In this document: positions 41,172 through 50,374 of the stretch, in pieces | Layout of the letters: the number at the start of each line of letters is the position of its first letter | How positions within the stretch are numbered: the stretch's first letter is position 1 | Source of the DNA: CAYONZ01 sp964405465 | Lineage (GTDB): Bacteria > Bdellovibrionota > Bdellovibrionia > Bdellovibrionales > JAMPXM01 | DNA: 64,000 nt | Direction: 5' to 3' | Assembly: GCA_964405465.1 (NCBI GenBank) | Contig: CAYONZ010000014.1 | Span: 1 to 64,000 of the forward strand | The notes under the pieces: model-generated | Databases searched by the model: none | Told to the model about the DNA's origin: nothing | Seen by the model: the letters and a program-made list of their open reading frames with translations, nothing else | Made by a program: the position numbers and the translations under genes

Positions 41172-42380
41172 TTATGCGGCCAGATCGCCCCATTTGTCCG
41201 GACGAGAGCGATAGAGTTCCTCAGGCAAAACCTTGATATTGGGAATATCGATGTAAAACTCGGTCCCAACACCAACCTCACTGGTGAGGCTCAATTCCCC
41301 ACCCATTCCATTCATCAAACGCTTGGAAATTGGCATTCCAAGGCCAGTTCCTTTTTGATGTTTAGAAACGTTACCAAGTGTTTCGAATTCATTAAACACT
41401 TGTGAGGTCTTGTCTTCTGGAATCCCAATTCCCGAGTCTTTAACCACCACACGAGTGAAGTCGCCATAGGTTTGTAAGAATATTTTTAAATCTCCACCCT
41501 CGCGATTGTATTTGATACCATTGTTGATCACGTTATTCAGAACCTCTGACATTCTGATCTCGTCGAAATAGCAGAGCACATCCTCTTCCGGGAGGTTCAC
41601 CGACATGGTAACTTTCGATTGTTCACAAAGATGCACCACGTTTTCAGTTAAACGTGCGACCAGTTTATTCAGGGACCTTTGCTCAATATAGTAGTCCATT
41701 TTTCCGGCTTGAACCTTTGCAAAATCAAGAACGTCATTTACGAGATCCATCAAAGCCCAACCCTGCTCGTAGATGGTTTTGATAAAATCATCTTTTTGCT
41801 GCTCAGACTCATAAAGCTTTAAAACAATGGCCTCTGCTGTCGCCACAATGGCAGAGAGCGGAGTCCGAAGTTCGTGAGTCGTGAGCGCGATAAATTTGTC
41901 TTTCGCATGATCTAGCTCTTTGAGCTGCCTGTTTTGTTCGAGAAGTTCTTGATAGGCATTGCGAATCTCGTCTTGCTTTACCGAAATCTCTCGCTGAAGC
42001 TTTTTTTGAAAAGTGATGTCCTGAAACATGATCATTAAAATCTGTGATTCATCATCCCCAGGCAAATACTTAACTCCCAAGTTGGCAACGAAGTTTTGAC
42101 CATTGATTTTCGAAACCATCACTTCTTGTAAAAGCCCCTCATAGCGAACCAACTCTTCAGAGAATGCACGCATCTTTCCTCTGGTCTCCTTAGGGTAAAG
42201 ATCGCTCAAATAAATTTTCATCGACATGCCAGAATCACCTGAGGGCATATACTCTAAAACTTCCTTCGCCAAGTTATTAATGAATATACACTCTTGGGTA
42301 TCTAAGCGAAAAGCCATAATTCCCATAATGGCTTCTTGAGCAACAACTTCAAAGAAATGTGCAGACTTGATTTGCGACAT
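41172..42380 (-). CDS. PAS-domain sensor histidine kinase
   Basis: 402 residues from ATG 42380, preceded by a G-run. There are no membrane segments, so it is cytoplasmic. A PAS-like domain (about 10-135, including MAFRLDTQECIFINNLAKEV) is followed by a coiled coil (YQELLEQNRQLKELD), then HisKA with the phospho-His in LTTHELRTPLSAIVATAEAI, and HATPase with N-box VLNNVINNGIKYN, G1 DSGIGIPE and G2 KGTGLGMPI. It is encoded immediately after HDOD and receiver genes, and the three probably form one pathway. The stop of the HDOD gene overlaps its leader. Confidence 0.93.
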   Translation of the reverse strand: MSQIKSAHFFEVVAQEAIMGIMAFRLDTQECIFINNLAKEVLEYMPSGDSGMSMKIYLSDLYPKETRGKMRAFSEELVRYEGLLQEVMVSKINGQNFVANLGVKYLPGDDESQILMIMFQDITFQKKLQREISVKQDEIRNAYQELLEQNRQLKELDHAKDKFIALTTHELRTPLSAIVATAEAIVLKLYESEQQKDDFIKTIYEQGWALMDLVNDVLDFAKVQAGKMDYYIEQRSLNKLVARLTENVVHLCEQSKVTMSVNLPEEDVLCYFDEIRMSEVLNNVINNGIKYNREGGDLKIFLQTYGDFTRVVVKDSGIGIPEDKTSQVFNEFETLGNVSKHQKGTGLGMPISKRLMNGMGGELSLTSEVGVGTEFYIDIPNIKVLPEELYRSRPDKWGDLAA

Positions 42381-42381
42381 C

Positions 42382-43266
42382 TCAGCCCCCAATGATTTTC
42401 AAAAATGCTTCAGCGTTGGTCAAAGTGTTCTGAATTTTTTTAACTAACTCTTTAAGTCCTTCTTGATCCAAGCGAAGTCTTTCAGAAATCATTTTCGGAA
42501 CCCCCAGCACTACATCGTGACCGCTGTTTCCGAATTTCAAAGCATGAACGAGTAGATTTCCAAGAAACACAATATCCACAACCAAATTCAATTCAGCAGA
42601 AAGATTATGCCGCAATCCCATTTCCTTTTGATGGTGAAATTGCACCACGGCCTGGATATGGGATGGCAACCGCCATTTTCCAGCGAGACTTGCCCCGATA
42701 TTGGTGTGTCGAGGTAAACCCAATTTGTCTTCGGCATCAAATATACTCACAGTATTTTCTTTGGCAAAAACCATGGTTTCGACAAAAATCTCAGGAGCCA
42801 CAATGTAAATTGCGATTTTACCCATGTCGTGCACCAGTCCACATGTGAATAAATCAGAAGGATTCTTGTGGTGTACATGCTTGGCAATCGTTTCTGAGGC
42901 CATGGCTACCCCAATGGCATGTTTCCAAAACTGATTGAGGTCTAATTGTGCTGGGCCCTTCACTTCTAAGGCTTTGATAATCGATGCCGACAAGACCAAC
43001 TGATGAATAGTATCGTAACCAATGTAGGCAATCGCACGCTGCAAAGTAGATACTCCACCTGGAATGGCATAGTAAGCCGAGTTCGCCAGGCGCAGAACTT
43101 TTGTTGTCATACTTTGGTCATTCGACATGAGCTCTTCAACTTCCGAGGTTGACGACATCGGATCGTTGATCACACGACTCAACTCATACACGACCGTCGG
43201 CAGAGTCGGTAACTCATCAAGCCTCTCCACGATATTCGGGATCTGGCGTTCTGCTGGTGCTCCCAT
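42382..43266 (-). CDS. HDOD domain protein
   Basis: 294 residues. The HDOD domain fills most of the chain: LDELPTLPTVVYELSRVIND, LVLSASIIKALEV, GVAMASETIAKHV, the HD-like LVHDMGKIAIYIV, and RHTNIGASLAGKWRLP. HDOD proteins are usually non-enzymatic helical scaffolds that link chemotaxis-like or cyclic-nucleotide signals to outputs. The metal-ligand set of true HD-GYP enzymes is incomplete here. It lies four bases after the receiver gene and runs into the histidine kinase gene. Confidence 0.92.
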   Translation of the reverse strand: MGAPAERQIPNIVERLDELPTLPTVVYELSRVINDPMSSTSEVEELMSNDQSMTTKVLRLANSAYYAIPGGVSTLQRAIAYIGYDTIHQLVLSASIIKALEVKGPAQLDLNQFWKHAIGVAMASETIAKHVHHKNPSDLFTCGLVHDMGKIAIYIVAPEIFVETMVFAKENTVSIFDAEDKLGLPRHTNIGASLAGKWRLPSHIQAVVQFHHQKEMGLRHNLSAELNLVVDIVFLGNLLVHALKFGNSGHDVVLGVPKMISERLRLDQEGLKELVKKIQNTLTNAEAFLKIIGG

Positions 43267-43270
43267 GCAA

Positions 43271-43702
43271 TCAACCTGCTAACTTTGGAAACTTTTTGTT
43301 TGGAAATACTTCTTGAAGTTTAGAAGAGACACGTTGAAAGGTGACCGGCTTCAAAATGTATCCGCTCACATTTAAATTCTTTGCCTCAAAGATATAGTCT
43401 TTATCCGAGACTGCGGTCACCAACATGAACGGCAGACCTTCCATCGACTTGTTGTTTCTCACTCTGCGCAAAAGCTCAAGCCCATCCATTTTCGGCATCA
43501 TGATATCTGAAATCACTGCAACAATTTTTTTATCACCACTCGCTTCCAGCGCATTCCATGCCTTCTCCCCGTCATCACACTCGATGACCGAGAAACCAAG
43601 TTTTCGCAAGAGTAGAACCAAAATTGTTCGGTTCGGCGACGAATCTTCGGCGACGACCACATACTCTACGTTTTCTGCTGGCGTCGAATTTTCAGAACTC
43701 AT
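43271..43702 (-). CDS. CheY-like single-domain response regulator
   Basis: 143 residues made of one receiver domain: acidic pocket AEDSSPNR, phospho-acceptor Asp66 (ISDIMMPKMDG), Thr96 and Lys118 (YILKPV). There is no output domain, so it acts by binding a partner; the HDOD protein next to it is the likely one, as in other HDOD-receiver pairs. GAGG stands ahead of the ATG. A 289-base gap (43703-43991) separates it from the STAS-like gene upstream in the cluster; I see no gene there. Confidence 0.94.
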   Translation of the reverse strand: MSSENSTPAENVEYVVVAEDSSPNRTILVLLLRKLGFSVIECDDGEKAWNALEASGDKKIVAVISDIMMPKMDGLELLRRVRNNKSMEGLPFMLVTAVSDKDYIFEAKNLNVSGYILKPVTFQRVSSKLQEVFPNKKFPKLAG

Positions 43703-43991
43703 GGCGATTACCTCGTGGGAGTTGCAATTGCAGATCGATATTACACTTCACCTATCGGCAGTATTTTCGTTTTAATTGAAGTCCCGATCGACATTCTTAA
43801 AAGTCTCTCAGCATTTTCTTGATGATTTGTAACCCCTCGATCTCTGTCGAGTTTTAACACAAATGTGGATCGGAGAGAGATCTTCGACCTCTCCGATTGA
43901 AGGTAAAAGATGTATTGAGATATGACGTTGTCTAGACATCGAGGCCCAAAACTAGGACCTGCAAGTCAGATAAACAAAGTCTATTTTGGTA

Positions 43992-44498
43992 TCAGCCGCC
44001 CACCATTTTTTTCAAGAATTGAAAATATTTGGCCTCGGTCGCATCCATCTCCAATTCGCATGCTGCTTCTTTACAAGCTTTCATTGAATTGAGATCGTAA
44101 TTCAATTTGTAGCTACCAGGAGACAATTGAACTTCCTGACCAATATTGAAAAGTAAATTTTCTTCTTTGTCACACTTCTCGCAATAGAACGGAACAAAAA
44201 AAGATTTCACTACAGCATTTTTCGGCAAGAACCCTTCGACCATGTTCAACTGAAATACAAGTGGCTTCGGACACTTCATCAACACCACTTGAACCTTCTC
44301 TGCCAAAGGTTTGATCCAATTCAACCACTCTCGAATTCCAACTGAATTGATTGCTGTTACACCCTTCAGATCCACAAATAGAACTTTGTATTTAGAAGTG
44401 TCCATCGGTGGAAATTGAACATCTTCATCGATGGGTCCTTCAAATACAAAAAGAAGATTTGCCCCATCTGCTTTTTCTAAAACTCGAAAATCGGCCAT
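43992..44498 (-). CDS. STAS-like protein with C-terminal cysteine pairs
   Basis: 168 residues from ATG 44498 (GGGAG upstream). Residues about 1-105 look like an anti-sigma-antagonist STAS fold: YKVLFVDLKGVTAINSVGIR then EWLNWIKPL. The usual DSSG phosphorylation loop reads NSVG, so only the first Ser is kept. The C-terminal part has CEKCDKEE and CKEAACELE, four cysteines that could bind zinc. It follows an RsbW-like ATPase gene and a SpoIIE-type phosphatase gene, the other two parts of a partner switch, so it is the probable phospho-switch protein. Confidence 0.75.
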   Translation of the reverse strand: MADFRVLEKADGANLLFVFEGPIDEDVQFPPMDTSKYKVLFVDLKGVTAINSVGIREWLNWIKPLAEKVQVVLMKCPKPLVFQLNMVEGFLPKNAVVKSFFVPFYCEKCDKEENLLFNIGQEVQLSPGSYKLNYDLNSMKACKEAACELEMDATEAKYFQFLKKMVGG

Positions 44499-44525
44499 AA
44501 AATCTCCCCTACTACTCATCCTATC

Positions 44526-45308
44526 TTAAATTACTAAAATATGTAAACTCTTAGGTAAATGAACTGTTTCTTTCAATCGCAAACTTAGAGGAAGTACTCC
44601 ACAGACCACCGTGCGTTTTCCTTTTTCAACAGCAATATAGAGACTCATACAGGTATTAAACACCATATAGCTACCAATACCAGCACCACCTGATTCAGCC
44701 ATATTGATTGAGCGCGCGACTCCATTTTTGTAACAATCCGAAATCTTGTGAACCATCTTCATTGGGTCTAGTTTTCCGTAACTGTCACTACAGCACAAAA
44801 CTAGACGTTGGCCATCGGACTTCGCTGTAAAGTGCACAATGCCCGACTGGACTTCGACACCTTCTTCGGCCCGCAGTTTTCCATGAAATGCGTTCTTCGC
44901 ACCATTGGTGAAAAGTTCATCAGCCACCATTATCGCGTCATCCCGAATGGCACGTGTTCCATTTAAAGCCATTAAAAATGATTCCAGTTGTGCCAAAACA
45001 TTTTTCTTAGAGTCGGTGGCACTCGAGACCACATCAAGCCCGCCCTCGGCATACTGCCCATTTCCAAAAATGACGTCGATGGGATCATTAAAAAATTTTG
45101 CCGGCTCCACGATCATCGTTTTTGCCGCAACGAGCTCCTTTTCAAAAGCCAACGAATCTTTTTGCACAATGTGTAGCATATCGTTGTGTGCAGCCAACTT
45201 AACCACTTCTTCCGGCAGAAGACTTTTGCCAACACCAATATGATAATTATCGACTTTAGAACTCGGCAAACCTGATCCTAAATCATAAAGTTCCACGGAG
45301 CGAATCAA
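44526..45308 (-). CDS. RsbW-like HATPase (anti-sigma/serine kinase type) protein
   Basis: 260 residues from a TTG that overlaps the phosphatase stop (TTGA), with GGGGGG just ahead. The N-terminal 120 residues match nothing known. The C-terminal half is a histidine-kinase-like ATPase: N-box IMVADELFTNGAKNAF, CCSDSYGKLDPMKMV at the G1 position (degenerate) and GGAGIGSYMVFNTC at G2. This is the layout of serine kinases that phosphorylate STAS proteins. The G1 box lacks the usual DxGxG, so kinase activity needs proof. Confidence 0.75.
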   Translation of the reverse strand: MIRSVELYDLGSGLPSSKVDNYHIGVGKSLLPEEVVKLAAHNDMLHIVQKDSLAFEKELVAAKTMIVEPAKFFNDPIDVIFGNGQYAEGGLDVVSSATDSKKNVLAQLESFLMALNGTRAIRDDAIMVADELFTNGAKNAFHGKLRAEEGVEVQSGIVHFTAKSDGQRLVLCCSDSYGKLDPMKMVHKISDCYKNGVARSINMAESGGAGIGSYMVFNTCMSLYIAVEKGKRTVVCGVLPLSLRLKETVHLPKSLHILVI

Positions 45309-47176
45309 GCAGCCCCCCTGTAAGAACAAAGAACCAGAGTGACATCATCATCAAGTGGAGTTTTCTTACGAAAGTCAGTTAGTGACTGCACAACTGTGGT
45401 CACCGATTGCCCTGGGTCGCGACTCTCCATCATTGAGGCTGAAAGTGCCTTTACAAAACGACGTTCGCCCCAAGTCTTCTGCTCGGGACTTTTCACATCC
45501 ATCACTCCGTCCGTATACAAAACAAGCCGATCTCCAGGCTCCAGCTGAATTTTTCCTTCTTTGAAGTGACTTGAGTAATTCTCTCCTAAACGTGGATTAT
45601 TTACTTCGGTCAAAGCCAAAAAGTCATTTCGGGAGATCTCCTGACATTGTCCACGAAGAATCATCGGCGGCTCGTGACTGGCATTGCTATATGTGAGTAG
45701 CCCCGATTTTTTATCGATTGCAATCAAAGCAAAGGTCATCATCATCTTGCCTTTTGACGTTTCACAAATAGCGCGATTAAGAATTCCCATGGCTTGCCCA
45801 GGAGAAAGTGGAGGCCCACCTTGAATCACCGATGCCACAGCACGTGCAGCACTCGTCAAAAGTGCAGCTGGTGCCCCATGCCCTGTCGCATCTCCAATCC
45901 AAAGATAAACTGAATCGCCGTTCTCACAATAAAACCACCAGTCTCCACCACACTCACTCGCTGGTTGATAGTGACCCGCGATCTCAACACCGCCAAGAAG
46001 TGCTCGATTTTCGGGAAACAGAGTCTCTTGCACAGCTCGAGCCGTCTCTAGTTCAGACTCCATTCTTGCCTTCTCTGCTGTCTCGAGCATCAATCGCGAG
46101 ACCTCTTCAGCCATATGATTGAAGCTTGTCGCCAGTACACCAATTTCATCGTCACTTTGTGACGCCACCCGAACTTTGAAGTCCCCTTGCGTGACCTTCT
46201 TAGTGGCAATTGTCAATCGACTCAAAGCCTCGGTAAGGCCACGTGCCGAAATCACCCCGAGAATCGAAATCAAACTCAAAACTAAGACTGAAAAGAACAG
46301 CGATTTTTCAATAATCAAATTCACTGCCTTTAAAGCCGTCTTGCGACTGACGACCGAAACAACTTGTAGATCTCCAATGTCGACACCTGCAAATGAAGCC
46401 AAATAGGGTTGATTTCTCGGCGATCTGATTTCGGCAGTTCCTTCTCGACTGTTCTTCCGAGATAGTTCCGACCATATCTGTACAGGAGCCCAGTCGGCTT
46501 CACCAAGAGCAGGTGTTTCAAAAAGTGGCTCACCGGATCCTTGAATTAAAACTGTGGCATAAGACCCAGTGTCTTGAAAGGCCTGAGCCAATTCAGCTGT
46601 CTTAAACAATGCCACAGCAATAACATGCCGTGGGTCACTCACTTGGCCGAATCGCAAACCCATCAAAAGAGAATTTTTAGCCTGCACCGGCTTTTTTACC
46701 TTAACTTCAGTTTCACGAAGACTGCGCACGAGATCACTTTCAAAAGCGGACTCTTTTTGCATATCCGAGCGTGACGATTCTTTTATCAGACTCACAACTT
46801 TTTCATACTCACCATTTGCAGGATTCAATACAAACAGCTGAAGAGCTGCGAGTTTTTCTTCTTTGTCAAAAAAATACGACGAAGCTTCTGCAAGAGTGCG
46901 CGTGACCGTGCTGTAGCCTAAAACCATCGACTGGGTTAGCTTGATCATCGACGAGAGTTCCGACTCAACCCGTGCCGCCTTGGTCTTTGAAACTGTAAGT
47001 GACGATTCAAATACATAAGCAACTTTGTCATTTTCGAAAATTTTGATGGCCAACGCCAAAAATATGGTCACACCTAGCGCTGGAATCAAAATCAACGCCA
47101 ACAAAAATTTTACTCGCAAAGAAAGACCACTATTCTTCTTCATGTCTTCGATATCGGAGCTCCGAACTGTGCTCAT
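45305..47176 (-). CDS. Membrane-bound SpoIIE-type PP2C phosphatase with HAMP domain
   Basis: 623 residues. An N-terminal helix (FLLALILIPALGVTIFLALA) and a second one near 290-310 (SLFFSVLVLSLISILGVIS) bracket a sensor region of about 230 residues in the periplasm. HAMP follows (LTEALSRLTIATKKVTQGDF), then a coiled coil and a PPM phosphatase with its metal motifs SECGGDWWFY, LWIGDATGHGAPAALL, VLYTDGVMDVKSP and DDDVTLVL. Such proteins dephosphorylate STAS antagonists in response to an outside signal. It heads the minus-strand operon with the ATPase and STAS-like genes and is divergent from the FecR protein, 94 bases away. Confidence 0.92.
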   Translation of the reverse strand: MSTVRSSDIEDMKKNSGLSLRVKFLLALILIPALGVTIFLALAIKIFENDKVAYVFESSLTVSKTKAARVESELSSMIKLTQSMVLGYSTVTRTLAEASSYFFDKEEKLAALQLFVLNPANGEYEKVVSLIKESSRSDMQKESAFESDLVRSLRETEVKVKKPVQAKNSLLMGLRFGQVSDPRHVIAVALFKTAELAQAFQDTGSYATVLIQGSGEPLFETPALGEADWAPVQIWSELSRKNSREGTAEIRSPRNQPYLASFAGVDIGDLQVVSVVSRKTALKAVNLIIEKSLFFSVLVLSLISILGVISARGLTEALSRLTIATKKVTQGDFKVRVASQSDDEIGVLATSFNHMAEEVSRLMLETAEKARMESELETARAVQETLFPENRALLGGVEIAGHYQPASECGGDWWFYCENGDSVYLWIGDATGHGAPAALLTSAARAVASVIQGGPPLSPGQAMGILNRAICETSKGKMMMTFALIAIDKKSGLLTYSNASHEPPMILRGQCQEISRNDFLALTEVNNPRLGENYSSHFKEGKIQLEPGDRLVLYTDGVMDVKSPEQKTWGERRFVKALSASMMESRDPGQSVTTVVQSLTDFRKKTPLDDDVTLVLCSYRGAA

Positions 47177-47270
47177 TAAGGATCATCCCAAATCTGGACA
47201 TTTGTCTGTCAACATCAAGTCCAATTGGGTCGATACAGACAAAGAGCATGATAAGAGGAGTTTTTTAATT

Positions 47271-49583
47271 TTGTTCAATAGTTTCAAAATACTCAGCAAG
47301 ACCGACCTCGGATTGATTGCCGGCGCGAGCGTATCAGCGCTCGCTTGCGTCTATTTTTTGAGCTCAGAAAAATCGGTATTTGAAAAAAATCAGGACAACA
47401 CAGGCCAGCTGATTACAGTCGGTCGTGTGGCCGACAAAAAAAATCACGTCAAGCGAAAGAATGCCAACTCGTTTAGCTGGTCTGGGCTATCTAACTCGGA
47501 TCCCATCTTCGAGGGTGATCAGATTTTGACCGATGTCGACTCCTCGGCCCAAGTTCAACTTGAAAAAGGCGATACACTCGACATAGACGCCAATTCTCTG
47601 ATTGTGGTGCAAACCAATGATGGCGGTCTAACGGTTGACCTGCAATATGGTAGCTTCGTCGGAAAAATTGCAACTGACACGAAAATTACTGTCTTGAATA
47701 AGGGGCAAAAAAGTGAGTTGGCCTCAAAAGCTGGCACTGAACTTCGAATTTCATCAAGAAGTCGCAGCACCGACTTTGAAGTATTAAAAGGGCAACTTAA
47801 GATTAAAAGTGGCAAGCAACAAAGAACTATAGAAAAGAATGAAACACTTCAAGTTGAAAAGCTGAGCAAAACATCTGAAGAACCTGATACAATTGATCTC
47901 GAGGCCCCTCCACCAGGAGTCGCAATCTGGAAAAAGTCTGATCAACCCATCTCATTTCACTGGAAATCAACCGGCAAACTTCATGATTTTAAACTCGAGA
48001 TCTCAAGCGACGCGAGTTTTGACAAAATCCTATTTTCAAAAAAACATAACGAATCTGGAGTCAGCTCCGCACTTGATACCGAGCTTCCGATGAGTCTCGA
48101 CGGTCCATTTTACTGGAGGGTGGCATCGCAAGATGGTCACACTAAAAGTGTGGCAAGGCGAATTTCATTTTATAAAGACCTTGCTCCGCTACTAGTCTTC
48201 CCACAAGCCGATCAGACCCTCAGCTTAAACTTTGAAGCTTTCGAGTCAGAGCAAAAACCGGCATCGATCGTCATGACTTGGCAAGACATGGCCCACTCCG
48301 AGGAATTTCAGATCAATATCGCAACAGATGAACAGTTTAAAAAAATAGTGAAGAATGAAAAGCTTAGTGCACTCTCTTTTGAATTCAAAAATCCAGAGGT
48401 CACGACCTACTATTGGCGCGTCTCAGGTCGACATCACTCACGCGGCAACGCCCCTTGGTCTGAAACTCGCAGATTCACTGTTACAGAACAACTATCACCG
48501 ATCGAACAAGCTCAACTTGAAAACCCTAGTTTCACCTATATCATTCCAAGACCACTTGTCGCTCAAAATGAAAATTCATCGCGCGAACGAACAACCACAG
48601 TTACCCCGGACGATCCTCCCATTATTAAATGGAAAACAGCAAAGAATGCCCAAAAATATGAGGTCGAGATTTCAGAAGACGAAAAACTTTTGAACGCCAA
48701 AAAAGAATCAGTTACCGAAACTCAATTCAAAATCAAAAGTGTTAAACCAGGACGACTTTTCTGGCGAGTGCGTTCGCAAAACGAAAAATCTCGAAGTGCG
48801 GAACCAAGCCCGGTTGGCCAAATACGCATCATGATTCCTCCGCCTGAAACCCAGACACCACAAAAGGTGACGCAGAAATCTGATAACAAACGAGATCTCG
48901 CAAGTCTAAGTGGTGATTTCAAAATCCGTTGGGCTCCGCTTAAATTTGCAGCCAAATATCAAGTTCAATACAGTCGCCAAGAAAACTATCTGGGAGCACA
49001 AGAACTCACGACAAGCGACTTTGCACACATTCTAAAATTCAAAGACCCCGGCATTATCTTTTGGCGAGTGCGCGCACTTGCCTCGACCGGCGAACCCATC
49101 AGTGACTATTCCGACACGAAAACTTTGGAGCTTGAAAAAGAGTTGTTACCACCACCAGTGATCGCGAAACCCGTGCCCCCTCCGCCTCCGCCCGCCCCAC
49201 CAAAACCGATAGAAAGTGATGCAACCAAGTTGGCAGGGCTCCAACCCAAACCGAGCTTTGACCCCGATCTGGGCACTTCAAAAATTGAAGCACCAGTTTT
49301 GCGCGAACCGAGACGCCAAACCCGAGTCGTTGCAATCGGTAAGACTTCCGTTTTCGTGGCGCTGAAATGGTCTGGGATTCCCACTGCCCTCAAATATGAA
49401 ATTGAATTTGCTTCTGATGCCGCATTTAAGAAAAAACTTGTCACAACCACTTCGCGTGATACAGACTACTTTTTTGAACAACAAATGCCTGAGGGCACTG
49501 TCTACTGGAGAGTCCGCGCCGACACCAAGGCGGGAAAGTCGAAGTGGTCAGAGACGTTCAATTTCAACGTTGATTATCGATAG
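47271..49583 (+). CDS. FecR-domain protein with fibronectin-like WRV repeats
   Basis: About 770 residues from TTG 47271, chosen because AGAGGAG lies ten bases ahead and the resulting N-terminus has a membrane segment (LGLIAGASVSALACVYFL). A FecR domain follows (EGDQILTDVDSSAQVQLEKG, LQYGSFVGKI, FEVLKGQLKI), then beta repeats each ending in a WRV motif: FYWRVASQ, TTYYWRVSGR, LFWRVRSQ, IIFWRVRA and VYWRVRAD. A Pro-rich hinge (VPPPPPPAPPKPI) precedes the last repeat. FecR domains in such proteins probably bind peptidoglycan or sense periplasmic state. It is coupled to the TSUP gene (six bases) and divergent from the phosphatase. Confidence 0.82.
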   Translation: MFNSFKILSKTDLGLIAGASVSALACVYFLSSEKSVFEKNQDNTGQLITVGRVADKKNHVKRKNANSFSWSGLSNSDPIFEGDQILTDVDSSAQVQLEKGDTLDIDANSLIVVQTNDGGLTVDLQYGSFVGKIATDTKITVLNKGQKSELASKAGTELRISSRSRSTDFEVLKGQLKIKSGKQQRTIEKNETLQVEKLSKTSEEPDTIDLEAPPPGVAIWKKSDQPISFHWKSTGKLHDFKLEISSDASFDKILFSKKHNESGVSSALDTELPMSLDGPFYWRVASQDGHTKSVARRISFYKDLAPLLVFPQADQTLSLNFEAFESEQKPASIVMTWQDMAHSEEFQINIATDEQFKKIVKNEKLSALSFEFKNPEVTTYYWRVSGRHHSRGNAPWSETRRFTVTEQLSPIEQAQLENPSFTYIIPRPLVAQNENSSRERTTTVTPDDPPIIKWKTAKNAQKYEVEISEDEKLLNAKKESVTETQFKIKSVKPGRLFWRVRSQNEKSRSAEPSPVGQIRIMIPPPETQTPQKVTQKSDNKRDLASLSGDFKIRWAPLKFAAKYQVQYSRQENYLGAQELTTSDFAHILKFKDPGIIFWRVRALASTGEPISDYSDTKTLELEKELLPPPVIAKPVPPPPPPAPPKPIESDATKLAGLQPKPSFDPDLGTSKIEAPVLREPRRQTRVVAIGKTSVFVALKWSGIPTALKYEIEFASDAAFKKKLVTTTSRDTDYFFEQQMPEGTVYWRVRADTKAGKSKWSETFNFNVDYR

Positions 49584-49589
49584 GCTCTG

Positions 49590-50372
49590 ATGTTTTTAGA
49601 AAATCCCACGATCTTTTTTATTATCGTCACCATCTGTGGTTTTTTGACGGGCTTCATTGATTCGATTGCCGGTGGAGGTGGCTTAATCTCACTCCCGCTA
49701 CTCTCTTTGATGCTTGGAGCTGGAGTCGAAGCTGTGGGCACTAACAAAATTGCGGCCTCACTATCTGCATTCACAGCTCTCATCATTTACTACCGAAATG
49801 GATTCGTACAGATACGTAAATCTTTATTGTTTAGCTTTGCCGTAGGAGCTTCTGCATTCTTCGGAGCACAGATGGCACTTCATATTTCTCCCCTTTTTTA
49901 TAAGTGGTTCCTGCTCTTTGTCGCACCTGTTATTCTTTGGATCGTCTTCCAAAAAGACCTATGGATTCGTCAAGCCAGCATTCATAAAGATCTAGATCGT
50001 CACCCGACCCTCGCTGTAATTGCCTTGGGATTTGCCTGCGGATTCTATGACGGAATTGCAGGCCCAGGCGCGGGCACGATCATGTTTCTCTCACTTTTTT
50101 TCGTTGCAAAAATGCCACTTCTCACAGCAATGGCCACAGCAAAACTTGCGAATTTGTCATCAGCCCTTATTTCACTTGGCACTTATGCCGCTGAAAATCA
50201 GGTTCACTGGAAAACCGGTTCCACCCTCGCCATTGGTGTGTTTCTGGGAGCAGCCACCGGCTCTAGCCTAGCCTCAAAGCATGCTAATCCGCAGATCGTC
50301 CGCTGGACACTCACATTCGTAAGCGTTTTATTGATCGCACGCCTCGCGTGGAGCACGATCATTCACGGTTAA
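49590..50372 (+). CDS. TSUP (TauE/SafE) family membrane transporter
   Basis: 260 residues with eight predicted membrane segments. The two halves each carry the family motif: GFLTGFIDSIAGGGGLISLP at the N-terminus and GFACGFYDGIAGPGAGTIMF in the middle, with TNKIAASLSAF and TAKLANLSSAL following. TauE/SafE proteins export or import sulfur-containing organic anions, sulfite or related compounds. The substrate cannot be told. It follows the FecR gene at six bases and presumably shares its transcript. Confidence 0.92.
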   Translation: MFLENPTIFFIIVTICGFLTGFIDSIAGGGGLISLPLLSLMLGAGVEAVGTNKIAASLSAFTALIIYYRNGFVQIRKSLLFSFAVGASAFFGAQMALHISPLFYKWFLLFVAPVILWIVFQKDLWIRQASIHKDLDRHPTLAVIALGFACGFYDGIAGPGAGTIMFLSLFFVAKMPLLTAMATAKLANLSSALISLGTYAAENQVHWKTGSTLAIGVFLGAATGSSLASKHANPQIVRWTLTFVSVLLIARLAWSTIIHG

Positions 50373-50374
50373 CC

